Shown piece after piece: positions 42,403 through 50,431 of a stretch of DNA of 64,000 bases (position 1 is the first letter of the stretch; each line of letters starts with the position of its first letter). The stretch is from contig CP000781.1 in the NCBI GenBank assembly GCA_000017645.1, positions 3,521,501 to 3,585,500 on the forward strand, written 5' to 3'. The notes beneath the pieces were generated by a model. That model ran no database searches. It was not told where the DNA came from and saw only the letters and a program-made list of their open reading frames with translations. The translations under genes were made by a program, and so were the position numbers. This DNA comes from Xanthobacter autotrophicus Py2. GTDB lineage: Bacteria; Pseudomonadota; Alphaproteobacteria; Rhizobiales; Xanthobacteraceae.

Positions 42403-43689
42403 ATGCGCAACCTTCCTTTGTCCCGAGCCGGGCGTCTCGCCCTCGTTGCCACCCTCGGGCTGCTTGCGCCCGCCACCGCGCGAGCCGCCGACCGCTACAT
42501 GGCGACAGGGCTGCCCTTCTTCGATCCCTACCACGTGGCCATCGCCAGCATCGACGTGGCCGACGGCAAGGTCACGGGCACCCTCGCCGCCCCCACGGGC
42601 GATCCGCGCCCGGCGCTGCCGCTCTCCGGCACGCTGGCCAACGGGGTGCTCACCCTCACCGTGGGGCAGGGGGCGGAGGCCTACCGCTTCGTCTTCAGCG
42701 AGAACGAGCGGGGCCTCCACCGCATCTTCGAGGAGACGACCAGCATCCCCGGCATCGATCAGGTCACCCTGTTCCGCCCCCCGGCGGGCTTCTCCGAGCC
42801 GGCGCTGGCGCTGCAGCATGATCCGGAGGACTGGTGCGGACGCGTCTACGGCGGGCTTTCCGTCCAGTTCCGCGCCAAGGACCTGGCGGCGACCGCCGAG
42901 GCGCCCGCAGCGGTGGCCGACCTCGACCTCGTGGTGGTGCCGCAGCAGGGCGGCACGGCGACGCAGAAGCTGAAGGACGCCTGGAGCCGCCTGCGCCTTG
43001 CGGCGCGGGGCGGAGACGACGTTTCCGTGGACATCGCCGTGCCGGTGGGCAGCGAGGCGAAGCATGCCGAGGACCTGCGCCGCCTGCCTCAGGTCTCTGC
43101 CGTGATGCTGCCGGCGCTGTGCGGCGAGATGGCCCTCGCCACCATTCCCCGCGCCCGCGTCGCGGAAGGGAGCACGGTGTCCGAAGCGAAGCTTAAATCC
43201 TATGCCGAAGCCATGCTGTCGCGCCTTTTGTCCGGCGCGGCGCCGGAGGCGTCGGCCGCCGGGCCGCGCAAGTTCAAGCTCGCCGGCGCCGTGGTGCCCG
43301 GCGTGTCCGGTCCCGCCTTCAAGGCGACCGTGACCGGGGAGGCGGAGGCGACGCGCCTCGGCAAGGGCAGCGTCGACCAGTTCACCCTGACCCTTGAGCC
43401 GGTGGTGACGCCGGACGATGCGGCCGACACCCTCTCGCTCATCCCCACCGTCACCGACCTGAAGAGCGCCCGGAAGGCAGGTCCGCAGCCGCCCGCCGAC
43501 GCCGCCTTCCGCCCGGCGGACGATTCCAGCCAGGTGGCCGGCATCACCCAGCGCATCGTCTCCTTTATCGCCGCGGCCGAGGGCACGCGCTGCGCCTTCC
43601 TCACCCAGACCGCGTTCGACGAGCCCGATGGCGCTCTCTCCTGCACCAACATCGCGATCGATGACGTGAGCCACCCTGACGAGAATTGA
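42403..43689 (+). CDS. Exported protein of unknown function
   Basis: A 428-residue secreted protein with a signal peptide (MRNLPLSRAGRLALVATLGLLAPATARA). The mature chain begins DRYMATGLPFFDPYHVAIASIDVADGKVTGTL and is rich in beta-strand patterns with paired Cys (WCGRVYG, LCGEM, TRCAFLT, LSCTN). It has no motif I recognise. A GAGGCGG site precedes ATG 42403. Codon use and GC match its neighbours. Likely periplasmic or surface; no partner is indicated. Confidence 0.7.
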   Translation: MRNLPLSRAGRLALVATLGLLAPATARAADRYMATGLPFFDPYHVAIASIDVADGKVTGTLAAPTGDPRPALPLSGTLANGVLTLTVGQGAEAYRFVFSENERGLHRIFEETTSIPGIDQVTLFRPPAGFSEPALALQHDPEDWCGRVYGGLSVQFRAKDLAATAEAPAAVADLDLVVVPQQGGTATQKLKDAWSRLRLAARGGDDVSVDIAVPVGSEAKHAEDLRRLPQVSAVMLPALCGEMALATIPRARVAEGSTVSEAKLKSYAEAMLSRLLSGAAPEASAAGPRKFKLAGAVVPGVSGPAFKATVTGEAEATRLGKGSVDQFTLTLEPVVTPDDAADTLSLIPTVTDLKSARKAGPQPPADAAFRPADDSSQVAGITQRIVSFIAAAEGTRCAFLTQTAFDEPDGALSCTNIAIDDVSHPDEN

Positions 43690-43851
43690 GGGTGAAGCCG
43701 GTCTGGCCGAGCCAGGTGTAGGTTTGGTGCAGAAATACCCTATTTAATGAACGCTTAACAGCGCGACCGCTACTGTATTTTCTCCGGAAATACGGTGAAG
43801 GCCGCGCTTTCATTTTAGATAGAGCGTGGCTGTGCGCTCCGAAAAATCGAA

Positions 43852-43876
43852 GGAACCATCCTCTCTCCCCTCCGTT
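43852..43876 (+). promoter_or_regulatory. Sigma-EcfG (general stress) promoter
   Basis: GGAAC at 43852-43856 and GTT at 43874-43876 (CGTT from 43873), 17 bases between GGAAC and GTT. This fits the alphaproteobacterial EcfG consensus GGAAC-N16/17-(C)GTT exactly. It lies 35 bases upstream of the small hydrophilic protein gene. Confidence 0.75.
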
Positions 43877-43911
43877 GCATGACCAGGGGCTGAACAAGAG
43901 GAGACATTCCC

Positions 43912-44154
43912 ATGACCAATCGTCAGCAGGGCGGTTTCACCGCTCCCGAGACGGATCAGGCCAAGGATGCGGCTCGCAAGGCGGCGGAAAACCGTCAGCA
44001 GCACCAGCAGGATCATGGCCGTGGCCAGCAGGGCGGCGGAGACCCGGAACGCGATCGCGAAGCCAGCCGCAAAGCCGGCCAGGAGGAGAAGCGCTCCCCT
44101 TCGCAGGATCGTGGTCAGCCGTCGGATGCCGGCCGCAAGCCAGGCGCGCGCTGA
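43912..44154 (+). CDS. Small hydrophilic stress-type protein
   Basis: An 80-residue, strongly hydrophilic protein rich in Gln, Gly, Arg, Asp and Lys, with no hydrophobic core (TNRQQGGFTAPETDQAKDAARKAAENRQQ at its start and RKAGQEEKRSPSQDRG later). It looks intrinsically disordered, like KGG-repeat or hydrophilin stress proteins of Hyphomicrobiales. GAGGAGA precedes ATG 43912, and an EcfG promoter is just upstream, so it is probably made in general stress and may protect against desiccation. The DUF892 gene follows after 77 bases. Confidence 0.72.
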   Translation: MTNRQQGGFTAPETDQAKDAARKAAENRQQHQQDHGRGQQGGGDPERDREASRKAGQEEKRSPSQDRGQPSDAGRKPGAR

Positions 44155-44231
44155 CGCCTGTCCGCGTTGAGAATTCGGGCGGCGCGCGCCGCCTGAAATC
44201 CGCGGCCATCCACAGACATCAGGAGACAGAC

Positions 44232-44735
44232 ATGGGCTTCTTTTCCAAAGACATCCATTCGCTCGACGATCTCTTCGTGCACACGCTGCGCGACATCTAT
44301 TACGCCGAAAAGCGCATTCTGAAGGCGCTGCCCACCATGGTGGAGAAAGCCTCGAGCGCGACCCTGCGCCAGGCATTCCAGTCCCACCTGGGCGAGACCG
44401 AGGGGCATGTGAGGCGCCTGGAGGAGGTGTTCCGCATGCATGGCGTCGAGGCCAGCCCGGTGAAATGCCCGGCCATCGACGGCATCATCGCCGAGGCCGA
44501 GGAGGTGGCGTCCGAGGTGGCCGATCCCGAGGTGCTGGATGCGGCGCTGGCTGCCGCGGCGCAGGCGGTCGAGCATTACGAGATCACCCGCTACGGCACC
44601 CTCGTCGCCTGGGCCAAGCGTCTCGGCCGCAATGACTGCGCCACCCTGCTCCAGCGCACCCTCGACGAGGAGAAGGCGACCGACGCCAAGCTCACCGGCC
44701 TCGCCGAGACCCAGGTCAACATGCGCGCGGCCTGA
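44232..44735 (+). CDS. DUF892 ferritin-like protein (YciE/YciF family)
   Basis: A 167-residue four-helix ferritin-like protein. MGFFSKDIHSLDDLFVHTLRDIYYAEKRILKALPTMVEKAS is the family N-terminus. Conserved metal-type residues lie in LRDIYYAEKRI, HLGETEGHVRRLEEVF, AQAVEHYEITRYGTLVAWA and LDEEKATDAKLTGLAE. YciE/YciF proteins are stress-induced and thought to bind a di-iron centre. GGAGA precedes the ATG. It is likely co-transcribed with the upstream hydrophilic protein from the EcfG promoter and ends at a strong terminator. Confidence 0.92.
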   Translation: MGFFSKDIHSLDDLFVHTLRDIYYAEKRILKALPTMVEKASSATLRQAFQSHLGETEGHVRRLEEVFRMHGVEASPVKCPAIDGIIAEAEEVASEVADPEVLDAALAAAAQAVEHYEITRYGTLVAWAKRLGRNDCATLLQRTLDEEKATDAKLTGLAETQVNMRAA

Positions 44736-44810
44736 CAAGACCGCGGCCGGCGCCTTCCGTCCCCCCGGGCAGGCACCGCATCTCTCCCTCCCGCGGGGAG
44801 AATCCCACTC

Positions 44811-44843
44811 GCCCCCGCCGCACCCGCGGCGGGGGCATTTTTT
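44811..44843 (+). terminator. Rho-independent terminator of the stress operon
   Basis: Perfect 11-base stem GCCCCCGCCGC / GCGGCGGGGGC, loop ACCC, then ATTTTTT. It lies 75 bases past the DUF892 stop. Confidence 0.9.
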
Positions 44844-44931
44844 GCGTTGAGGGGGGTGTGTCCGCGCAGCCGCCGCGCCGTGCGCGCGGCCAAGAGACCA
44901 ATCAAGTATCTGGAATGGTGCGGAAAAGGAA

Positions 44932-45006
44932 TGGTGGGCGATGCAGGGATTGAACCTGCGACCCCTCCCGTGTGAAGGGAGTGCTCTCCCGCTGAGCTAA
45001 TCGCCC
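44932..45006 (-). tRNA. tRNA-Val (anticodon CAC)
   Basis: Complete cloverleaf on the minus strand: acceptor GGGCGAT/ATCGCCC, D-arm with AGCTCAGCGGGAGAGC, anticodon stem CTCCC/GGGAG with loop TTCACAC (anticodon CAC, Val codon GUG), and T-arm with GGTTCAATCC. Discriminator A is followed by an encoded CCA (44934-44932). The sequence is bounded by unrelated DNA, and no integrase or attachment duplication is seen beside it. Confidence 0.96.
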
Positions 45007-45199
45007 GCGCCATTTGCGAGGAGCGCCGTTTAGGCCGGCGCGCCCCTCCCTGTCAAGTGCCGGTCGCTCCGGCCTGTGGATGACGCCGGGGTGGGACCCA
45101 TGGAAATCGGCTCAAACGGCCCGGTCGGTCACGCTCCGGCTGGAGCCGGGATGCCGCGCTATCCGCTCAGATCTTGGTGCGATCCCGGCGGCGCGGGCT

Positions 45200-45898
45200 C
45201 TACGCAGCAGGACGCGCCAGAAGGGCATCCACCGCCCGCTCCAGCTCGTCGAAATGGTGGATCAGCGCGTCCGCGCCGAGTTCCGCGGCCGGGGTTTCCG
45301 TATAGCCGAAGGACACGGCGACCACGGGCACGCCGGTGGCCCGGGCGGTGAGCACGTCGGTGATGCTGTCGCCCACCATGATCGCCTGCGCCGCAGAGCC
45401 TCCGGCCGCCGCGATGGTGGACACCAGCGGCAGCGGGTCCGGCTTGGAGCGCGGATAGGTGTCGGCACCGGTGATCACCGAAAAACGCTCGGTGAGGTCC
45501 AGCGCGTCCAGCAGCAGCCGGGCGAGGTGCTCCAGCTTGTTGGTGCACACGGCGAGGCTCACGCCCTTGGCCGAGAGGCGGTCGAGGGCCTCGAGCAGGC
45601 CGGGGAAGGGGCGCGAGCCCACGGCGATGTTGTCGGCATAATGGGCGATGAAGCGCTTGGTCATCGCTTCCACCTCCGCATCGGGCAGGGCCACGCCCTC
45701 GCTCTTCAGGGCGCGGACGATGAGCAGGCGCGCGCCGCCGCCGATCATGTTGCGGGCCTCGTCGCGGTTCACCGGCGGGATGTTGTGCGGGGCAAGGACC
45801 AGGTCGAGGGCGTCCAGCAGGTCGGGCGCGGTATCAACCAGGGTGCCGTCGAGATCGAAGGCGACGACGGGACGGGTGGAAGCGGGTGGGGCAGTCAT
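45200..45898 (-). CDS. gph: Phosphoglycolate phosphatase (HAD family)
   Basis: A 232-residue HAD-IA phosphatase. Motif I is AFDLDGTLVDTAPDLLDAL (nucleophile Asp and acid Asp), motif II VCTNK, motif III KPDPLPL, and motif IV GDSITDVLTARATGVPVVAVSFGY. The overall form matches Gph, which removes 2-phosphoglycolate made by Rubisco oxygenation or DNA repair. In autotrophic relatives a gph copy sits with Calvin genes; here it is alone, so it is the general housekeeping type. It runs toward the tRNA-Val gene. Confidence 0.9.
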   Translation of the reverse strand: MTAPPASTRPVVAFDLDGTLVDTAPDLLDALDLVLAPHNIPPVNRDEARNMIGGGARLLIVRALKSEGVALPDAEVEAMTKRFIAHYADNIAVGSRPFPGLLEALDRLSAKGVSLAVCTNKLEHLARLLLDALDLTERFSVITGADTYPRSKPDPLPLVSTIAAAGGSAAQAIMVGDSITDVLTARATGVPVVAVSFGYTETPAAELGADALIHHFDELERAVDALLARPAA

Positions 45899-46090
45899 GT
45901 TCGGGCCTTTTCATCGGGGACAGACGGGGATGGGGGGCGCCGACCCCACCACCTGCCTTAAATCCTGCCGCTTTTTCGCGCGAGCGTCCGCGTCGATCAC
46001 ACGGCTGCGGCGGCATGGCGCAGCCTCGGGCGCAGGACCCGCCGGGATCGGACGTGAACTTGGCGGGCCCGGAACACCAGGGAGACTTGA

Positions 46091-46573
46091 ATGCAGGGGA
46101 TTGTTCTTTCCGTGGCGCGATCGCGGACCCGCCTGCGGAATCTGATGCCGGGGGGGCGCAGTACGCTGGCGGCGCTGGCCTTCGCGGGCCTTGGTACCGT
46201 CGCCGGCGCCGACGGCGCGCTGGCCCAGCCGGCTGCGCCCGCCCAGGGGGCTTACGAGTTCGCCGCCCCGCCCTCGGCCCAGGCAAACCGCGTCTATGGC
46301 CTCAACCGCCAGACCGGTGAGATGAACGTGTGCCAGTTCGAGCGGCCCGAGGGCAGCGCCGTGGGCATCACCCATTGCTTCGCGCAAGGGGAGGGGGCCG
46401 GCCCCCAGAAGGCCGGCAGCTACGCCCTCGCCCCCACCCATTACGAGGGCGAGACCGGCATCTTCCGGGTCAACCGCGACACCGGGGAGATGAGCATCTG
46501 CTACGTACGCGAAACCGCCCGGCCCCAGGGCGGAGCCGATTCCAGCCTGGTCTGTACCCCGGCGGCGCGTTGA
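46091..46573 (+). CDS. Exported protein with a duplicated NRxTGEM motif
   Basis: A 160-residue protein with a long signal (basic start, then TLAALAFAGLGTVAGADGALAQ). The mature part holds two similar halves: NRVYGLNRQTGEMNVCQFERPEG...CFAQGEG and GIFRVNRDTGEMSICYVRE...LVCTPAAR. Each has N-R-x-T-G-E-M followed by a Cys, and a second Cys about 20-25 residues later, suggesting two small disulphide-stabilised beta units. GGGAGA precedes ATG 46091. Function unknown; periplasmic. Confidence 0.72.
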   Translation: MQGIVLSVARSRTRLRNLMPGGRSTLAALAFAGLGTVAGADGALAQPAAPAQGAYEFAAPPSAQANRVYGLNRQTGEMNVCQFERPEGSAVGITHCFAQGEGAGPQKAGSYALAPTHYEGETGIFRVNRDTGEMSICYVRETARPQGGADSSLVCTPAAR

Positions 46574-46729
46574 GGCTTGGGGCCCATCGAGCCGTCGCGC
46601 CGCTTGTCGGCGGGCCGGATCGGGGCTAGAGCCGGAACGCGGCGGGGCGACCCGTCCCGCAGCAACGAAACGCCAATGCCCCACGCCGCGCCGGTTGGCC
46701 GCGCGAGGGGCACCGGAACGGAAACTCCC

Positions 46730-47437
46730 ATGGTGCACGCCGAAGATCCGAAGCGCCGCGCGGCCGCTCACGCCCTCACCTACGTGACCGACGGCATGCG
46801 CCTCGGCCTCGGCACCGGCTCCACCGCCCGCCATTTCGTGGAGCTGTTGGCCGAGAAGGTCCATGCCGGCCTCAACATTCTCGGCGTGCCCACCTCAGAG
46901 CAGACTTTGTCGCAGGCGGTCTCCCTCGGCGTTCCGATCGCGACGCTCGACGAGGCCGGTCCGCTCGACCTGTGCATCGACGGGGCGGACGAGGTCGGCC
47001 CCGGCCTTGCCCTGATCAAGGGCGGCGGCGGAGCGCTACTGCGGGAGAAGATCGTCGCCAGCGCCGCGCGCGAGATGGTGGTGATCGCCGACTCGAGCAA
47101 GAAGGTGGCGATGCTCGGCCGCTTCCCGCTGCCCATCGAGGTGGTGGATTTCGGCGTCGCCTCCATCGAGCGCCATGTGGCCGATGCGGTGCGCAAGGCC
47201 GGCTGCGAAGGCCCGGTGAAGCTGCGCCGCGACGGCGATGGTCATCCTTTCGTCACCGATCAGGGCCACCTCATCCTCGACGTCCATCTCGGCCGCATCC
47301 CGGACCCGGCCGCGCTCGCCCGCGCGGTGGAGGAAGTCGCCGGCGTGGTCGAGCACGGGCTGTTCCTCGGCCTCGCCCGCCGGGTCGTGCTCGCGGGCGC
47401 GGACGGCATCACCGTGCTGGAGCCCGGCAGCTTCTGA
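46730..47437 (+). CDS. rpiA: Ribose-5-phosphate isomerase A
   Basis: A 235-residue enzyme that interconverts ribose-5-phosphate and ribulose-5-phosphate in the pentose phosphate and Calvin cycles. It has [18 protein letters not shown] (phosphate loop), [28 protein letters not shown] (catalytic Asp, Lys and Glu) and [14 protein letters not shown] 46730 gives the usual N-terminus; an upstream in-frame ATG adds an unlikely extension. The DUF2059 gene follows after 23 bases and is probably in the same transcript. Confidence 0.95.
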   Translation: MVHAEDPKRRAAAHALTYVTDGMRLGLGTGSTARHFVELLAEKVHAGLNILGVPTSEQTLSQAVSLGVPIATLDEAGPLDLCIDGADEVGPGLALIKGGGGALLREKIVASAAREMVVIADSSKKVAMLGRFPLPIEVVDFGVASIERHVADAVRKAGCEGPVKLRRDGDGHPFVTDQGHLILDVHLGRIPDPAALARAVEEVAGVVEHGLFLGLARRVVLAGADGITVLEPGSF

Positions 47438-47460
47438 TTCCTCTTCCCGGAGAGAGACCC

Positions 47461-48006
47461 ATGTTCATGTCCCATAGCGGCCGCTTCGGCGTGCGGCTCC
47501 TTCTCGCCGCCGCCTTTGCGGTGCCGGCCCTTCCGGTTCCCTTCGCCCTGGCCCAGCAGGCGCAGCCCGCCCAGCCGGCGGCGAAGGTGAGCGCACCCCA
47601 TCTCCAGCTCGCCCGCGATCTGGTGGCGGTGAACGGCGAGGCCCGCGCCTTCGAGGGGATCATCCCCAACATCGTCGATGGCGCGGCGCTGTCGTTCCTC
47701 CAGACCAATCCCGATCTTGCCAAGCAGCTGCGCGAGGTCGCCATCATCGTGCGGCCGGAGTTCGAGGCGCGGCAGAGCGAGATCATCGACATTCTCGCCA
47801 GCTCCTACGCCCGCCACTTCACGGAAACCGAGCTGAAGGAGGCCATCACCTTCTATCGCTCGCCCACCGGCGCCAAGCTGGTGCAGGACCGTCCGGTCAT
47901 CGTCCAGGAGGCGGTGCAGGGCATCCAGGCGTGGGGTGCGCAGGTGAACGCCCAGGCGGTGGAGCGGGTGCGCGCGGAAATGCGCAAGCGCGGCGTCGAC
48001 CTGTAG
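47461..48006 (+). CDS. DUF2059 exported protein
   Basis: A 181-residue secreted protein. The signal ends PVPFALAQ. The DUF2059 domain is seen in FTETELKEAITFYRSPTGAKLVQDRPVIVQEAVQGIQAWG, the diagnostic C-terminal motif. It commonly follows rpiA in Hyphomicrobiales, as here, and ends at a strong terminator. No function is known. Confidence 0.9.
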   Translation: MFMSHSGRFGVRLLLAAAFAVPALPVPFALAQQAQPAQPAAKVSAPHLQLARDLVAVNGEARAFEGIIPNIVDGAALSFLQTNPDLAKQLREVAIIVRPEFEARQSEIIDILASSYARHFTETELKEAITFYRSPTGAKLVQDRPVIVQEAVQGIQAWGAQVNAQAVERVRAEMRKRGVDL

Positions 48007-48032
48007 GTCGCACGGGCTGGCTCGGGCTCAGG

Positions 48033-48066
48033 AAAAGGCTCCCGGCGCCGGCCGGGAGCCTTTTCG
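48033..48066 (+). terminator. Rho-independent terminator of rpiA-DUF2059
   Basis: Perfect 14-base stem AAAAGGCTCCCGGC / GCCGGGAGCCTTTT with loop GCCG, ending in TTTT. Its symmetry lets it also serve the convergent glycosyltransferase gene. Confidence 0.92.
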
Positions 48067-48078
48067 TTTTGGGGGGCC

Positions 48079-50268
48079 TCAGATCGCGTCGGTGCGGGCG
48101 TCGCGCGAGCCCTGCGGCGCGTCGGCCAGCGCCGCGAACAGGTTCTTGCGGTCGAGGTTGGGGTTGGAGTGAGGGTCCACCAGCGTGGTGGCGTGCCACA
48201 GCGCGTCGAAGCGCGCGTGCTGGGCCTTCAGCCGTTCGCGGTGGAGCTTGTTGCGGGCCTTCCCCCGCGAGGCCGATTCGTGGTGGATGAGCAGCGCGTA
48301 CGGCGTGGTCACCACCTCATAGCCGGCGCGGCGGGCGCGCAGGCACAGGTCGATGTCGTTGCAATCCTCCTGGAACCGCTCCGCATCCAGCGGGCCGATG
48401 GCGTCCCACACGTCCCTGCGGATGAGCTGGCAGGCGCCGGTGACCGCCGACACGTCCTGCCGCGCCAGCAGCCGGCCCTCGGGGCCGGGCGTGTCCGGCA
48501 GGGCATGGGCGAACCAGTGGGAGGCATAGCCGAACAGGCCGACCATCACCCCCGCATGCTGGATGGTACGATCGGGATAGAGCAGCTTGGCCCCCACGAT
48601 GCCGACGCCCGGCCGTAAGGCGAGCGCCACCATCTCGCCGAGCCAGCCCGCCTCGATCACCTCGATGTCGTTGTTGAGGAACAGGATCAGGTCGCCGGTA
48701 GCGGCCGCGACCCCGTTGTTGCAGATGCGCGGATAATTGAAGTCGCCATCGTCGCGCACGATGGTCGTGTCGGGCCATGTGGCCTTCATCTCCGCGAACA
48801 GGGCGAAGGTCTCCGGCTCCACCGAGCCGTTGTCCACGATGATGATCTCGAAATTGCGATAGGCCGTCTTCCCGATCAGCGAATCGAGCGCCATGCCCAG
48901 AAGGCCGGCGCGGTCGCGGGTGGGGATGACGATGGACACCTTGGGCGGCACCGCCGGCAGGGGGAAATCCGGCCGCAGGAAATGGGTCCCGGCCTCCGGC
49001 ACCACGCTGACCGGCACGTTGAGCACGCCTTCGAGCGCCTGCGCGGCCAGCCGGGCGGTTTCAGGCGCGACGAAGCCCGGCGCCTTCTCCGGGCCGGAAT
49101 AGGCGATGCGCGGCAGGTGCCGCACCGTACCGGCGCTGACCTCGGCCACCGTGCGCACGATGAGGTGATAGGGGGCGGCGGCGCCGAAGCCGGGATCGAT
49201 CCCCAGTGCCCGGGTCCGCCCCGCCCGCAGCACGGTGAGCGCGCCCATATAGGGCGAGGCTTCCAGCAGGTGGCGATTGAAGGCCGGCTTGAACACGCCC
49301 GCCAGCGGCGTGCCGGACGCGTCGCAGCGCTCCTCGTCGGTATAGAGCAACTGGCAGTCGGGATGGGCCGCAAACGCTGCGCGGATGAGGGCCACGGCGT
49401 CCCGCGTGGGGCGGCCGTCGAGGTCCAGCAGGCAGATGAGGCCGTCGTCTGGCGCAGCGCTGGCGGCGAGGGCGGCCTTGAGCAAGCTGGCGTCGTCCGT
49501 CCCCTGCGCGGGCACGATGCGGCCGGTATCGCCCACCGCCTCCGCCAGCTTGTCGCCGTCGCGGGCCAGGCGGTCCGCGCTTGCGGCGACGATCCAGCTG
49601 AACGCCCGGTCGGTCTGCGCCGTCAGGGCCTGCGCGCAGGCGGCGATCTCCTTGAGCGTGCGCCCGTCCCCGGCCCCCGACAGGAACACGAGGGCCGGCG
49701 CCGCCCCTTCTGCCGGAACCTCGGTGAAGTCCTCCACGAAGGCGTCGCGGAAGCGCTGGTACTGCGCCCGCTTCAGGGACAGGCGGGCCTGCGCGGTCTG
49801 GCTGAGGGCGATGAGACTTAGGCCCAGATGGCGCGCCGCGCCCTCCGCCTGACGCCAGCGGCTCTGAAGGCCCTTCAGCCCGCCTTCGGGGGTGGAGAAG
49901 GACCCGTTCCGGAAAGCATGGAGCTTCAGCAGCAGCCGCCCGGCAGGAAACTGCCCGCGCACGGGATAGTAGCCGAGCCCCACCGCGCCTTCCGATACGC
50001 CCGCTCCGGTGACGACGATCCGCGCCGTACCGGCCGGCAGATCCGACGCCACCGGCGTGTCCGCCTCCGCCGGGAAGCTGGCGAGGGGCGTCCCGCGCCC
50101 GTCCTCCATGCGCACCACCAGCGGGCCAGGGACGCCCGTGGCGACCAGCACCGCCACCGCCCCGCCGGCACCCGGCAGACGCAGCAGGAGGGGCGGGAGA
50201 AAGGCCGCGGTGCCCGGTGCCGAGGTCGTGGCGCGCAGGGGCCGGGGCGGGATCACGTCGTTCAGCAT
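48079..50268 (-). CDS. Large GT2-family glycosyltransferase with degenerate second unit
   Basis: A 729-residue cytoplasmic glycosyltransferase. The C-terminal catalytic domain (about 440-690) is a GT2/GT-A fold: VSIVIPTRDRAGLLGMALDSLIGKT, IIIVDNGS, the metal-binding LFLNNDIEVIEAGWL, and QEDCNDIDLCLRARRAGYEVVTTP. The middle (about 215-420) resembles a decayed copy of the same fold, with LLYTDEERCDASG and GVFKPAFNRHLLEASPYMGAL. The first 150 residues are a beta-rich domain. Such proteins build O-antigen or other surface glycans. No polysaccharide genes lie next to it, so the target glycan is unknown. Confidence 0.88.
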   Translation of the reverse strand: MLNDVIPPRPLRATTSAPGTAAFLPPLLLRLPGAGGAVAVLVATGVPGPLVVRMEDGRGTPLASFPAEADTPVASDLPAGTARIVVTGAGVSEGAVGLGYYPVRGQFPAGRLLLKLHAFRNGSFSTPEGGLKGLQSRWRQAEGAARHLGLSLIALSQTAQARLSLKRAQYQRFRDAFVEDFTEVPAEGAAPALVFLSGAGDGRTLKEIAACAQALTAQTDRAFSWIVAASADRLARDGDKLAEAVGDTGRIVPAQGTDDASLLKAALAASAAPDDGLICLLDLDGRPTRDAVALIRAAFAAHPDCQLLYTDEERCDASGTPLAGVFKPAFNRHLLEASPYMGALTVLRAGRTRALGIDPGFGAAAPYHLIVRTVAEVSAGTVRHLPRIAYSGPEKAPGFVAPETARLAAQALEGVLNVPVSVVPEAGTHFLRPDFPLPAVPPKVSIVIPTRDRAGLLGMALDSLIGKTAYRNFEIIIVDNGSVEPETFALFAEMKATWPDTTIVRDDGDFNYPRICNNGVAAATGDLILFLNNDIEVIEAGWLGEMVALALRPGVGIVGAKLLYPDRTIQHAGVMVGLFGYASHWFAHALPDTPGPEGRLLARQDVSAVTGACQLIRRDVWDAIGPLDAERFQEDCNDIDLCLRARRAGYEVVTTPYALLIHHESASRGKARNKLHRERLKAQHARFDALWHATTLVDPHSNPNLDRKNLFAALADAPQGSRDARTDAI

Positions 50269-50431
50269 GGGATGTGGTCCCGCCCCTTCGCGGCTTGTTC
50301 CGGCTCAGGCCGCCGGGCGATCCGTCCGGCCTGGGCCCCGGCGCATGGGGCACGACCGTGGCTTTCCCTTGACGGATGGGAGCGCCGGCCGTTTTGTGGC
50401 GGCCGTTGCGCGGCGCGAAGGACGGTTTGGA

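Noticed and set aside
44932..45006. tRNA-Val as an integration site of a genomic island
   Set aside because: No integrase gene and no second copy of the tRNA end in the window.
46081..46110. GGAAC upstream of the exported repeat protein as a second EcfG promoter
   Set aside because: No GTT at the required distance.
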